NCBI GenBank assembly: GCA_003550325.1
Contig: QKWP01000352.1
Span: forward strand, 190,590 to 254,589
DNA length: 64,000 bases
Origin: Gigaspora rosea
Taxonomy: Eukaryota > Glomeromycota > Glomeromycetes > Diversisporales > Gigasporaceae
Direction: 5' to 3'
Both the position numbers and the translations under genes were made by a program. Positions within the stretch are counted from its first letter, which is position 1. Each line of letters opens with the position of its first letter. Of this stretch, positions 10,905-22,573 are shown one piece after another. The notes under the pieces are model-generated. The model did no database searches. It was not told the DNA's origin and saw nothing but the letters and a program-made list of their open reading frames with translations.

Positions 10905-11930
10905 TAATACTGCACAAGAAAACGACTCGCCAAAGTATTATATATACATAAAAAAAAAAGAAAACTAAAAGAACATTCTGGAATTTAATTTATGTATCTG
11001 CCTACTCCATTGCGTCATGTTCTATTACGCGTCTATTCCTGTTTATCCACCTGCATGCCTTCTTCCCAATTAAGATAGGAACAACAATGCCGATCTTTTG
11101 GAGGGGTATGCTGAATTTCCTACTTTTCGTCAAAAATTCCAGCAAAATTGACTTCTAGCGAGAATATGATAGTGGGTCTATGGTTGAATAAGTCCTTGCA
11201 ACCAAAAACCTTAAAGAGAGTAATAAAATCTCATTTTTTTTAGTTCACCGCCTAACCAAGCTATAATCCCTTTGTCGACGAAAGTTTTCTTTTTTAACTT
11301 CTACCAGAATTTCTTGTACCAAGGGCACCCACTGCCGGGTTCATATTATTTCGCCAACAATCACCTCACCGACATAACATTTTACCGACAAATACTCAAC
11401 CGACAAGTCACCGAAGTTCATTTCACCGACAAGTTTTTTTTTCAAAAAGCACCCTAACTTTAGCCCTAATTCTACCTAATTCTACCCTGACCCTAACGAC
11501 AATGACCAGAATTACTTTGTCGGTGAAATGAGCTTCGGTGAAATAAACTATCGGTAAAATGAACATGTCGGTGAATAATTGTCAGTGAAATGTTATGTCG
11601 GTGAAGTGAATGTTGATTAATTGATTGCCACCCCCACTGCCAGTTATCTTGCACAACCAATGCTTCTGGCTTGCGTGCCGAATATATAAAGGAGTCTCTG
11701 ACAACACAAGGAAGGTTGACCTTTATAAAAACCAGTATTTCGTCTTTTGCTAATGAAAAATTTTTTGTTTTTTTTTTGTTTGGAAATTTGTACAAGTGAT
11801 CGATGGAAAGAGTTTTAATACAACATCTATATTTTTTTTTGTTTTTTTTTTTTACTCTTTGACACGTCTTGCCGATATTTTATTAAAATCAGTATTGAGT
11901 ACTATTTATAGCCCGTTAATACATGATACT
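10905..11930 (+). repeat. Dispersed repeat family, copy D (interrupted by a MITE)
   Basis: Very similar to 55040-55680: AATTATATAATACTGC, GAACATTCTGGAATTTA or close, CAACAATGCCGATCTTTTGG, CTTTGTCGACGAAAG, CTTGTACCAAGGGCACCCAC, and AATATATAAAGGAGTC (TATA-like, about 11680). The segment 11337-11632 is a later insertion, absent from the copy at 55460. Confidence 0.55.
11337..11632. mobile_element. Mutator-like foldback MITE
   Basis: Flanked by the 9-bp duplication CCCACTGCC (11328-11336 and 11633-11641). Long imperfect terminal inverted repeats of at least 50 bp share CACCGACATAACATTT. Sub-repeats of the form TTTCACCGACA recur along both arms. The uninterrupted target is visible in the sister repeat at about 55460. 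A 9-bp duplication and long arms fit the Mutator superfamily. Confidence 0.7.
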
Positions 11931-13000
11931 TAAAACTAAAATTCGACATCATGCGGTTACTTCGAAAGCATCTATATGCGACCGGTCGCACCACCTTACG
12001 GATAAAGCAGATATAAACTTTGTCAGCCCACGTCAAAGAGTGACAGAGGATTTCCCTTCAAATCCCTCCCATCTAGCATCAATGGTGGGGATAAAATCAA
12101 CCATTCAAGAAAAACAAATAAAATGAGAAACAAAAGGAGATAAAAAAAAGGGGGGAATAACTACAAAACCTAGACGAAAAACCAAAACTAGCAAAAATAA
12201 TAAAAATGAAAGATGTGAGAAACAAAGAAAAACTCTATGCTAATGATGTAAACTAACAAAAGAAAATATAAAAAGCCACACAGGGCAAAAGAAAAAGTAG
12301 ATAAAAATTATATAATACTGCACGAAACCATATCCATCAAAGTATTATATATATATCAAAGAAAGGAAAAGAAAAAAAAAAGAAAGAAAACTACGCCTAA
12401 AAGAAACTTCTAGAAGAAAAGAAATTTTTTCTGGTATTTTCTCCAGATCATTCCCACGTGTCATTCATTGTTTATTTTGCAGGCGTCAAAACTTACTCGT
12501 GACCGGGCTCCGATTTGGTAGGCGCATTTCCAAATTGGGAGGAGTAAACATTGCCAATCTTTTGGAAGTGTAAGCTAGATTTCTCACTTTTTGGCGAAAA
12601 TTTCGAAAAAACCAAGGAGAAATATCGAGGGTACCAAAACTTGTAAAGAGTGTAAGTTTTATGTTTTGTAGAATAGTATTGATAACCAAAAGTATGTTTC
12701 TGTCTAAACTTCCACATCTTTTGACAAAAAACTCCAGAATTTTAGCTCTACTATATTTTCTATAGCAGCGAAGTCTTCCACCCGGAGAACCAAACCCACA
12801 AGGAGAAATCTTTTTCAGCTCTATTTCAGCCATCTCACATGCAATCTAAAGTCCTGTATCCAAGCTGCTTCTAGATAAAGTTTTTGTTATGTATAAAAAT
12901 ACTAACTACAAAATTTTCATAGGTCGGCGTTTATGAAAAATTTCGGTCCAGAGAATCGTTGGAAAGAGTTCTTCCAAATATGTAAATAGCGATATTACAA
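11931..13000 (+). repeat. Dispersed repeat family, copy B
   Basis: Contains GGAGATAAAAAAAAGGGG (about 12138), AATTATATAATACTGCAC (about 12306), a weak CCAATCTTTTGGAAG module (about 12554), and the tail GGAAAGAGTT with TTACAACATCT (about 12960-13003). It is more diverged than copy D. Short open frames inside are not supported as genes. Confidence 0.45.
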
Positions 13001-13130
13001 CATCTCTATTTTACATTTATTAAATATACATTTTAATTAATATTATATACTTTAATATATATTATGTATTATTTTTACAGTATTACAAATATTTTAAACT
13101 ACTTTCGCACTTCATTGCATTTAATTCTAT

Positions 13131-13492
13131 TACTATATACAAAAAACTATCCCTAAATACTTATTTTCGCTCACCCTACAGTTAGCTATAAAAAAATAAA
13201 CTATTATATTTCTTATATTCACTTATTCACTTATATTCGCTTATATTCGCTCATATTTGCTACTTCTTGCAAAGTGCTGGAAAAGTTAGAATTACTGTTT
13301 TTGTAAAATGCTGGAAAAGTCAGGCCGTTTTCTTGTAAAGTTCTGNTACTATATACAAAAAACTATCCCTAAATACTTATTTTCGCTCACCCTACAGTTA
13401 GCTATAAAAAAATAAACTATTATATTTCTTATATTCACTTACTGTTTTTGTAAAATGCTGGAAAAGTCAGGCCGTTTTCTTGTAAAGTTCTG
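13131..13492. other. Assembly gap (N at 13346) with duplicated flanks
   Basis: A single N sits at 13346. The 95 bases at 13131-13225 recur exactly at 13347-13441, and about 51 bases ending at 13345 recur at 13442-13492. The right side lacks the 68 bases at 13226-13293. This looks like two contig ends, or two alleles, placed end to end rather than a true tandem duplication. Confidence 0.8.
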
Positions 13493-14120
13493 AAAGAAAT
13501 AAGGAATAAATAAAATAAAATAAATAAGTAAAAAAAACAAAAAACAACCCCGAAAAAATAACAAAAAAACAAAACAAAAAAAAATAAACTATTATATTTG
13601 CTTATATTCGCCTATATTCGCTTATATTCGATTATATTAGTTCATATTTATGACTTCTTGCAAAGTGCCAGAGATGTTAGAATTAGTGTTCTTGTAAAGT
13701 GCTGGAAAAGTCAAGTCGTTTTCTTGCATAGTTCCGAAAGGGATAAATAAAATAAAATAAAATTAAAAAAATAAATAAAAAAAAAGAAAACACAAAAAAC
13801 AAAAATGTAAGCAAACTAAGTAAAAAAATAAATAAAACTCCAAATCTTCATTTTCTTGAAGTAAGAGTTCGTGATCTTGCAACTTAGAAATTGTCAAAAG
13901 TTTTTGCAAAGTACCAAAATAAAATAAATTAATAAAAATAAACAAAAAAACAAAAACAAAAAACATAAAACGAAAAAATAAATTAAACGAAAACTTGCAA
14001 AAACTTGCAAAAACTTGCATTCTTGAAATTTGGAAATTGATGAATTGTGTTCTTGCAAAGTGTTGAAAGGCTGAGTTGGCTTGCGCAAAGTGCCGAAAAG
14101 TCGGATTTTTTGCAAAGTGC
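13260..14120. repeat. Degenerate minisatellite of CTTGCAAAGTGCTGGAAAAG units
   Basis: About ten dispersed units of a roughly 20-35-bp motif (near 13266, 13301, 13331, 13656, 13691, 13724, 13901, 14052, 14086 and 14109) are separated by A-rich runs. No coding potential is recognised. Confidence 0.5.
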
Positions 14121-15318
14121 CAGTGGTAAAATATAAAAATAAAATAAAAAAATTTAAAAATTAAAAAATAAAAAAATAAAACAAAACTAAAAAAAATGAA
14201 ACGAAACCAAAAATAACAAAAGGAAAATGAAAAAACAATGTAAAATTGATAAAAAAATCTAAATTATAAACAAAAAAAATAAACAAAGATCTAATCTGAT
14301 CTTGTAGTACAATTATCAAAAATCATTGAAACATTTTGAAAATATTAGTCAAACATGCCCTTGATATAATCCAGGTTACAAATTGTTCTAAAATATTTTG
14401 AAAGTATTCGAAATATTAAAAAAAAAGGAAAGAAAAAAAAAAGAGAGAAAAAAAAAGAGAGAAAAAAAAGAAAGAGAGAGAAAAAAAAGAGAGAAAAAAA
14501 AGCGAAAGTTGTAGTATGTATTTATGATTCAGAACACATTACGGATTAGATGAGCATAGGAAATTTTTTAAAAATTTTTTTCGTTTTTTTTTTTTACCTG
14601 GTGATCCAGATTGAAATTTTCTTAACGGGTCAAAACACTATATAATTGTTAAAGATCTGTTAATCGTTATATATAGTTACAATTAAAAAGTGAAAAAACA
14701 AAATAAAAGATCTAATTATAAACAAATGATCTAATCTGATCTTGTAGTACAGAATTTGAAACATTGTTGAACTATTTCGAACTACTTCAAAAAATCAAAC
14801 TGATGCGTGATCCAGGTTACAGATTTACTGATCTAGCTTGGTTTTCTAGTTCTAAAATATTTTGAAAGGGTTCAAAATATTTCGTAACATATTTCGAAAT
14901 ATTTTGAAATTACTTTCGTAATATTTCGAAAATTTGATATTTCGAAATATTTCGAAATATATTACGTAATATTTTGCTTATATTACAGTTTGTAAGACCT
15001 TACATAAGATTACGCTATTATAAATTTGCTGATGTTAATACTAATTCACCAAATTTTAAATTTGGACCTTGGTTTAAATTTTAACTAATTTGCTAAAAAA
15101 AATATAACCTATATGAGAAATGTCTGGGTTCTATCAAAAACTAAATCTTGTATTAATCATATAGTTGATTTTATAATATTGTTAGCTTTCGAGTTGCTAC
15201 TAGATATTTCTAGCAGATACTTTGTTTCAAGAAGGTTTCATATTTTAAAAGCAATTTTATTATATAAAATATAAGAAATTAAAAAATTATCAAAATTATT
15301 ATTAAGAATTATAATAAT
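14121..15318. other. A-rich and purine-rich non-coding stretch
   Basis: Polypurine GA tract at about 14418-14510. A duplicated segment GATCTAATCTGATCTTGTAG occurs at about 14288 and 14728. TTCGAAATAT motifs are dense at 14890-14970. CCTATATGAGAAATGT (about 15108) is shared with about 1049. No gene is seen. Confidence 0.5.
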
Positions 15319-15326
15319 GTCTCGAG

Positions 15327-15899
15327 TAGTAATACAAGTCGCTATATGTAAAATCGACTTAAGTCAACTAGTCGGCTTAACCAAACCGATTTTTGCAAAG
15401 CCGACTTAGTCGATTGGGTAAAATCTTTACTCAAAAAAATTTCAATCGATATTAAATTACATATATGCAATTGAGTAAACTAATACAATGCTCAAGAAAT
15501 ATTAATACTAAATTGAAGAGCATGTTTAAATAAAACAATCTAATATCGCGTAAATAGAAAAAAAAATTGACATTGTGCAAATTGTATTATTTTAAAAATT
15601 GTAATCATAACTCGTTGTAGAATAAAATTAAATCATTTAATTATACACATCGATATTAACTATATTAACTCAAAAATCAAGTGTTAATCTAAGTATAACT
15701 TGTTAACTCAAAAATTAAGTGTTAACTGTTAATCTAAGTATAACTTGTTAATCTAATTGTAACTCAGACTGTGATTGGTCGTTGCATGTCACGTGATATG
15801 AGCAAATAAAGAAATCGACTTTCGGTTAATAGCCGAATTTTATAATCAACTTAAGTCGATTTAGTCAAGTCGATTTTTTAAGGTCGACTTGGTTCACTA
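15327..15899. mobile_element. hAT-type MITE (TAGTAATACAAGTCG ends)
   Basis: Perfect 8-bp duplication GTCTCGAG at 15319-15326 and 15900-15907. The ends are TAGTAATACAAGTCG and, inverted, TAGTGAACCAAGTCG. Subterminal GACTTAAGTC / AGTCGATT motifs lie on both sides. Non-coding, 573 bp. Confidence 0.75.
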
Positions 15900-15937
15900 G
15901 TCTCGAGTAACTGGGTAAGCCATAGTTTAATTGTAAA

Positions 15938-17136
15938 TAGTGTTCTGCAAAAGATCTGGGTCCAGTCCGTGGACGAACCGAGTTCAGACCTTTGATTTTT
16001 CAGATTCAATACGGGTTCAGACCCACATGAAGGTCTGCCCGGGTAATACCCAGTCTGGTTTATTAAAATAATACTTAATACTGATTGGTTAATTTGGATT
16101 TTTTTTTTATATTTACTAACTTTTTTTCTTTTACTCACGTTTCTTTCGGTTCTTTTTTAGAATCAGGTAACAGGATTGTCACATAATCATTGATTAGTCA
16201 TTTTCGTATTGGTGCGTTCATTTCAGTACACCTTTGTCACTGGCACTATTTGTTATGATTATTTGTTTTTTTTTATGTTTGTGTCTAGTTCTTGTACTAA
16301 CTTTCGCACTTTCTTTATTTAGTTCATCGAATTTTAGTACTTTTGGTTGTTGTGGCTTGTGATGCCATTAGTCAGTCTTTGTCATTTGGGCTCACCAGAA
16401 CTTGTTGTGATGTCGTTAATGGACTTTCGTCGTCGGGCTTGTGATGTCATTAGTTGGTCTTTCGTGTTGGGCTTGTGGTATCGCTAGTTGGTTCTTTGGT
16501 AGACTTGTGGCATCGTTTCTTGCTAGCAGTGTTTTTTTTTTGTATCTTTGTTTAATTCTTAGTATTAAATTTTGTGTTTTCTTTTTTTTTGTACAGGAAC
16601 CTTTTCGTCATTGGGCTTGGTATAGTGTTGTTAGTCGATCTATCATCGTTGGTCTTGGCTTTATAATAAAAAGCATTAAAATTGGTTATTATAGCTGTTA
16701 TTATATAGCAATTTGAGAATTTAATTTAGAGTTAAGGCTAGAAATTGGAGTTTGGATAGTGATATAGATAAATTATTATGTATTATCCGTTATATAACGA
16801 TTATTAGATTTTTAATAAAAATCGGGTTTATAATTAATATTGTGACCTCTATGATTAATGATCGTGAGATCGTGATTGCAATTGTGATTACAAAGCGAGA
16901 TGTAATGATTTAATAGATTACATGACGCTGGTGATTATCACTTATTTTTTTTTTTTTTAGCGAGAGCACTTGACCTTCGTCATTTAACAACTTTGTATCT
17001 ATAATTTTTTGAAATTTCACGGATTTGGACTCGGACCCAGATCTAAGTAACACAGGTTCAGACCCTAATTTTAGATCTGAGTTGGTGTTCGGACTGGGTA
17101 CGGACCTTTAAAAATACCTGCCTGGGCGGAACACTA
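15938..17136. mobile_element. Non-autonomous hAT-type element (TAGTGTTC ends)
   Basis: Perfect 8-bp duplication ATTGTAAA at 15930-15937 and 17137-17144. The ends are TAGTGTTCTGC and, inverted, TAGTGTTCCGC. It is 1.2 kb long. The interior carries tandem units around GGCTTGTGATGTCATTAG (about 16356-16510) and subterminal CAGACC/GGTCTG words. An open frame at 16441-16716 reads through these repeats and is not supported as a gene. Confidence 0.75.
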
Positions 17137-17144
17137 ATTGTAAA

Positions 17145-17850
17145 ATACAAAGTACTAGAAATAGTAATAGCATTAGATAAAATTTAAAATCAAGTATTTT
17201 TGCTTCAAATTTTGAAATAACTAATAAAAATATACTAACTTAATGTAATTTTTGGTGCTAAACAAGTTTACTTAGTGCAAAAAGTTATAATTAATTTTAA
17301 GTAATAATATTTTTAAAAATTTTATTAATAAAATTACACAAATTTTTATAATTCTCTAAATTTTACTAATTTTTTCTAACTTTTTGCTATAAGTAAATTT
17401 GTTTAGTATCAAAAAACAAGTGTTAGTTTTTTTAAAATTTGAAGCAAAGTTGCTTAATTTTGAATTTTTAATAAAAATTTTCAAAATTAATAAAATATAC
17501 TAATTTGTTCTATTTTTTTAATGCTATAAGTTTAAGTTATAATTAATACAATTTTTAAGTAATATAATATTTTTAAAAATTTTATTAATAAAATTATACA
17601 AAATGCTATAATTCTCTAAATTTTACTAATTAATTTCTTATTCTAAATAAACTTGTTTAGCATCCAAATATATATATTCAAACTCAAACTAGTTTGCAGA
17701 TTTTGAACCAGACTCAAACTAGACTCAAACTTAACTAAAAGTTTGAAATACAAGAGTTTGAGTCCAATTCAATAATCAGACCCAGACTCAAACTTAACAA
17801 AAGTTTAGTCTGATCTGGGTCTATAAGAGTACTAACTGCTAATTAGATTG
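17145..17850. repeat. Fragment of the ACAAGTTTACTTAGTGC palindrome family
   Basis: Contains GGTGCTAAACAAGTTTACTT (about 17249) with an inverted partner near 17385-17415, then a CAGACTCAAACT-rich block (17685-17825). The same two modules build the tandem element at 36370-37866. Non-coding. Confidence 0.5.
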
Positions 17851-18944
17851 AACAGTTTTATAAAAAATATTTACTTTACCCAATATGTACATTAATAGAA
17901 AATAAAAAAAAAACTATAAAAAGAGATTAGATAATAAGGATATTGATATATTTTTAACAGAGTAAACCAACTTTGCTATTGTACCCAAAGATTCTTTTAA
18001 ATATTAATCAGCAAATAAAAATGATATCTCAAAATGAATTGAATTTATATTTTTTTAAAATTATGGTATCAATGCTAGCATACATGCTACAAATTTAAAA
18101 ATAGAATTCAAAAAAATATTTAACTACTAAATATAAATTTGAAGGCATTTCAATTGTCAAAGTGAATGGTATTTAATTTAAAATATTCAAAAAAGAAGGT
18201 AAAAAAATTTACATGCATATTATTAAACATCTGATCTAGCACCAAAGATTCATGATTTAACAGAACATGTTAGCAACTATGCAATTTCTTTTACAAAATA
18301 TATTAAATGTGCTTAAGTTTATTATAGTAAATTCATATATTTTTATTTAAATTTTTTTTTATAAACTTATCAAGGTTATTTTAAGAGGACATGTCCTATG
18401 ACTGTTAATATAGATATAATCTAAATACGGCTGTATTATTTTAATTATCGTTCGAAATTTTTCAAATATCCGGCTACTTTATTACTGCATTATCTCTATC
18501 ATATTTACAATTTTCACATATTATTGTATAATTTGTCAACGATAATAATATTATTGTTGAGCATTCTAACATTTATTTGTTGAAAATTTTTAATATAAAA
18601 AAATCAGAATAGTAATACAGTACATTAGTGCGATAACGAATATTTACTATTTACTTTATTGATTGTAAAGTTTTAATAAACCAGCGCAACAAAAAAGGTG
18701 GTTTGGAACAAAATGTTTTCCATGTTTTGTTCGCATTAACGATGTTCATATTCTCATTTTTTTATGAAACTGCCTAAATATAATAACTACATCTTAATAT
18801 CTAATCGTTTCTCAACTTCTGAAAGAATTGATTAATTTTTCGTATCGTTCAATTTCTCTTGGTGAATGGTACTAAAATTGATCAATTCCGATTAGTGAAT
18901 CACAATACCCCCGTACCATAATACCCGTCCCTTCCTCATATTTT
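17851..18944. other. AT-rich stretch without a recognisable gene
   Basis: Only short, AT-biased open frames on either strand and no splice-consistent model with recognisable protein. Nothing supportable is seen. Confidence 0.5.
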
Positions 18945-19640
18945 TTACCTTTTATCTACGTGTGTTCTTAATGTGAATAATAAAAATTCATGGTGCGAAT
19001 AATAGAGATATGGCGGCATCCACAATTTACGTTGTGAAACCGGAAACGTGACCTGGTGGCAGGCACGTGTGCACATGCCCTCGGTAAATCCTAATTTGGA
19101 TTTACCGGACAGATACCTCGGATCACTTGGATCTGACGGTATCAATGATAGGAGGGGATCGTAAGGATATTTACTATACTGTAAGACCGATAGGTGGTTC
19201 ATAGTGAATGTAAATAGCTGATGAAAGTATTATAAATAAAGCCGTGTGCCCTTTGGGAACGGGAGTGAAGTCACTTTCCCCACTTTTGCTTTAATAAATT
19301 GTAATACGATTATAAACGATCCCTTGTTGTCTTTATTAAGTAATACAAGTACACTCGATACATAATACATTAATACATTCGTTAAAATTGCTATAACTAC
19401 TATTGTCTCTATAAACTATCCCGAAACTTTGCCCAACCAAATCTAACACGCCTTTTTCGGCCCAAATTTACCCTTTGCCGGTTGTACGAAACCGACCTCG
19501 TGATCCATCGAAAGACCCGCCGATTTTTGAGCTTTCTTATAGGGATCTTAAAAATAATACAAACATGGTATTATTTTCAAAATCCTTATTTTTTATACAA
19601 TACAGTACTAGTTTAACGTAAATTGTGGATGCCAGAAATT
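18945..19640 (+). repeat. Possible LTR-like element fragment
   Basis: More balanced in base composition than its flanks. A TATA-like TATTATAAATAAAG (about 19228) is followed by a GGGAACGGGAGTGAAG hairpin and AATAAA-type signals (about 19291 and 19336), an order like U3-R-U5. The 18-mer GGCATCCACAATTTACGT (19015-19032) recurs inverted and exactly at 19616-19633. No primer-binding site, retroviral-type protein or second LTR is visible, so the class is uncertain. Confidence 0.4.
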
Positions 19641-20022
19641 ATAATACATATAAATAAAATTGTAGTTTATTTATTATAACTAATAATCATCTCTAGTTTA
19701 AACAAAATAAAACTGAATATGTACAAGAGTGCATTTTTTTAAACATACAAATATATTATTAGAATGAGCATATTAATCATATCATAAACAAAATTCCAAT
19801 GATCTTCATATTTTAAACCATATTATATATTCAGATTTTGCATAACGTTTTCATTTGCCAATTTTCCAATAGTTCAACGCGAATATTTCAGCAGCGAATA
19901 CAGTATTTATTAGGAATTGATGCCAGCATCAATTTCGTATTTAGAGGATTGGAAGCTGGAAATATTAAGAAATGTTCAGATTATTTTACGACGTTTTTAA
20001 TAATTCAGCCTATTGGGATCAC
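19641..20022. other. Region 3' of the kinase gene
   Basis: AT-rich, and presumably includes the kinase 3' untranslated region. No independent gene is seen; the plus-strand open frame overlapping the kinase end is antisense to it. Confidence 0.4.
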
Positions 20023-20913
20023 TTATATTGAGGCATCATGGGCCAGATATTCGGAAATATACCGAGCGGTAGGACGTTCTTGGGGATCTGGATGCATACA
20101 CCGTTTAGCCAGCCTAATATAAGATTCAGGGGTTCCTTCTGCAAATATTGATTGTTTTCTATCGATTATATTAATTGGGTTATCAAAAGGACTCTGTCCG
20201 GTCGATAATTCCGCCATGATGACACCAAAGCTATAAACATCCGAAGCTTCTGTAAATTTTTCGCCCACTAAAATTTCTGGTGCCATATAAGAAAAGACAC
20301 CATAAATTTCTTCATGTATCTCATTTGTTAAAACCGAATTTCCAAAATCGCCAATATAAGCCTTTGCGTCATCTAAAAAAATGTTTTTGCTATGTACATC
20401 AGAGTGTATGTAGCCTTTAAAATGTATTATTTTGAGGCCCTGAGCAATACATTTCAGTAGATTGAATTTTTCTTTCCAGTTCATTTTTGTTATTAAATGG
20501 AGATTATCGTATAATGTACCACTTTTAGCATATTTTAAAATTAGACAGTGTTTTTGGTTAAATTTCGAAACTCCATAGCAACGTAGTATGAAAGAATTTT
20601 CGCAACCAAGTTCACAATTTGCTTTTAGCTTTAAAAATTAAAAAAAAAATATCAATTTTAATTTTATAACATTCAAACATATATTTTTTTATATGATAAT
20701 CACCTCTTTTATAAATGCTTTATCTGATCCGTTTAGTACTTTCATAGCTACGCGATTATTAACAGCTTGACTTTCATCAATCCAGTCTGCGGAGTACACA
20801 GTCGCAAAGCCACCTCCCCCTATTGGCACTATATTTTTCAATTGGTAAGGAGGAATCCATGATAATCGATGCTCGTTTTCGACCAATATTTTTCTCAGGT
20901 TGTCGTCGATAAA
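20023..20913 (-). CDS. Protein kinase domain gene (RTK-like), 5' end not resolved
   Basis: Two exons are clear on the minus strand: 20913-20704 and 20628-20023 (stop), joined by a 75-bp intron (GTGATT...AAAG) that splices in frame. They give 271 residues with a nearly whole kinase fold. The glycine loop GGGGFATV is at residues 32-39, VAMK at 55-58, helix-C Glu 70, the catalytic HSDVHSKN at 145-152, DFG at 164-166, MAPE at 185-188, and DVYSFGVIMAELSTG in the C-lobe. HSD replaces HRD, so it would be a non-RD kinase. The protein stops right after the kinase fold, with no Sel1 repeats. No ATG opens the first exon. A stop codon (TAG, 20914-20916) precedes it and may be part of a splice acceptor. 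A short upstream exon at about 20953-20990 would be in frame but needs a 39-bp intron. A MITE-like repeat starts about 70 bp away (20980). Either the start lies beyond it or the gene is 5'-truncated. Confidence 0.75.
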
Positions 20914-20979
20914 CTATCATAATTAGCAAAAAATCGGTTATTTAATCCTTACCAGTGATATTTCATAATAAATACGCCA

Positions 20980-21385
20980 ATAATCCACGCCCACGTGATT
21001 ATTAGCCAGGAACAAGCTTATTTCTCAAAAGTTTGCATAAGAACCCACTTTTTTGCACTAACAAAAAGTTTTTCTTGAGGGATTACTATATAATAACCCA
21101 AATCCAAACTCTAATTGGGCATTCACCCTAACCCTAACCAAACATAAACGAACTTAATTGATAATCCGTTTCTGGATGAGGGGACGCTTAAAGCCAGGTA
21201 CAGCACGAATTTTACGTATTAAAAGCCCTTTTTGAAAAAAGTTTGCCAATAATATATCATTTAAATACGTAACACGTGACACCTCGTATACTGCAACAGT
21301 ATTACCTGTTACCGAAAAATAATTATCAACACGTAACCAATTAAAAATTTTTGATACTAATCACGTGGGGGTGAATTTTATGTAA
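20980..21385. mobile_element. MITE-like repeat, copy 1 (CACGTGGGGG ends)
   Basis: The left end, inverted, reads AATCACGTGGGCGTG. The right end reads AATCACGTGGGGGTG (about 21359). The interior 21018-21145 matches 25911-26045 (GTTTGCATAAGAA, CTAACAAAAAGTTTTTC, TACTATATAATAACC, then CCCTAACCCTAA), so this is a repeat family. It lies directly upstream of the kinase gene. Confidence 0.5.
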
Positions 21386-21530
21386 ATTAGAGAACGTAAA
21401 GAACTTACATTGTCTAAATTGCCACTACTTATATTAACTATTGACATGGTCTGTATACTGATGAAATATTGAAAACTGTTTTGCAAAAAAAATTATGCTT
21501 TTTATAGATTCAAAATTTACTACATCTCTA

Positions 21531-22168
21531 TAGTGTTTGTACCGGTAGTCCGATATTACTCATATGGGCGCGGCTTCATAAAACATGAAACTGTCAACAA
21601 TGTGTGCAGACGTGTAATACAGGGGAATCTTCACTAGCTGAAAACCAAATTCGGATGTAAAATAGATACGATTGGCCAATTATTATGATATTTTGACCTT
21701 TGCAGTAATTTATCGATGCATGTGTGTAGTACTGGTACGTACATACATATGTACAATAGAGTGATAACTAATAAGAATTATTCTTAGAGAGGACTTTAAC
21801 ATTTAAACGAATACGGTATATAATTTCTTTTTATTTATTAATATAATTCAAATTAAAAAAAAATAAAAATTAAATTTTAATTTATATTTTTAGAACTAAA
21901 TTTCTTTCATTCATGGGCACTTATGTGCTGCCACGTCAAACTGGTTCTGAATTTGTTGAATAAGAAAACTAACGTATTATTTTATAAATTTGGTTTTATT
22001 TTGCAAATATTAGACACATACTAAAAATATATTTTTTGGTTATGATTTTTAATATTGATCGATATAAATTTAATATTAAGTCGGCTAAGCCGATTTTTTG
22101 AAAAATCGGCTGACTTAGTCAGCTAAGTCGATAAAATCAACTAACACAAAAATCGACTACAAACACTA
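21531..22168. mobile_element. hAT-type MITE (TAGTGTTTGTA ends)
   Basis: Perfect 8-bp duplication CATCTCTA at 21523-21530 and 22169-22176. Perfect 11-bp terminal repeats TAGTGTTTGTA / TACAAACACTA. The subterminal part near 22078-22130 is rich in AGTCGGCTAAGTCG motifs. Non-coding, 638 bp. Confidence 0.8.
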
Positions 22169-22369
22169 CATCTCTACTTTCAAAAGAGAAATACCAATAC
22201 AAAAGAGAAACCAATACATCTACTTTGGAAAAAAACTACGGTAAGTTATTGCCAAAAAAATTTTTAAATAACTAACGAGACCACATTAAATCGGCAGAAT
22301 GTATTGTTTTTATTTTACTTTTTTTACTTTGAAATTTGCATATGTCCATATTAGTCGACTACTAATTTT

Positions 22370-22464
22370 TTACCGGATAAGGTACCCCTGTGATCTACCC
22401 GTCCTTCTTCTAACAGGAGGAAACAGGAGGAAGTTATAAGATGCCCGGGTACTTTATCCGGTAA
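22370..22464. repeat. Short hairpin element (TTACCGGATAA arms)
   Basis: TTACCGGATAAGGTACCC (22370-22387) and its inverted partner GGGTACTTTATCCGGTAA (22447-22464) differ at one position. About 60 bp lie between, including a repeated ACAGGAGGAA. Probably a tiny MITE; a stem of 18 pairs is possible. Confidence 0.55.
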
Positions 22465-22573
22465 TTAATATAATTCCAAGATATTCCGGTTAGCCGGGCT
22501 GATCCGTGTTGATTTCTTGGGGTTGATTGGCTAATTATCTGGCAATGTCACGTGATATGAATAACCAACCCAG

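Noticed and set aside
16441..16716. Hydrophobic 91-codon open frame
   Set aside because: It reads through tandem repeats inside a non-autonomous hAT-type element; no conserved protein features.
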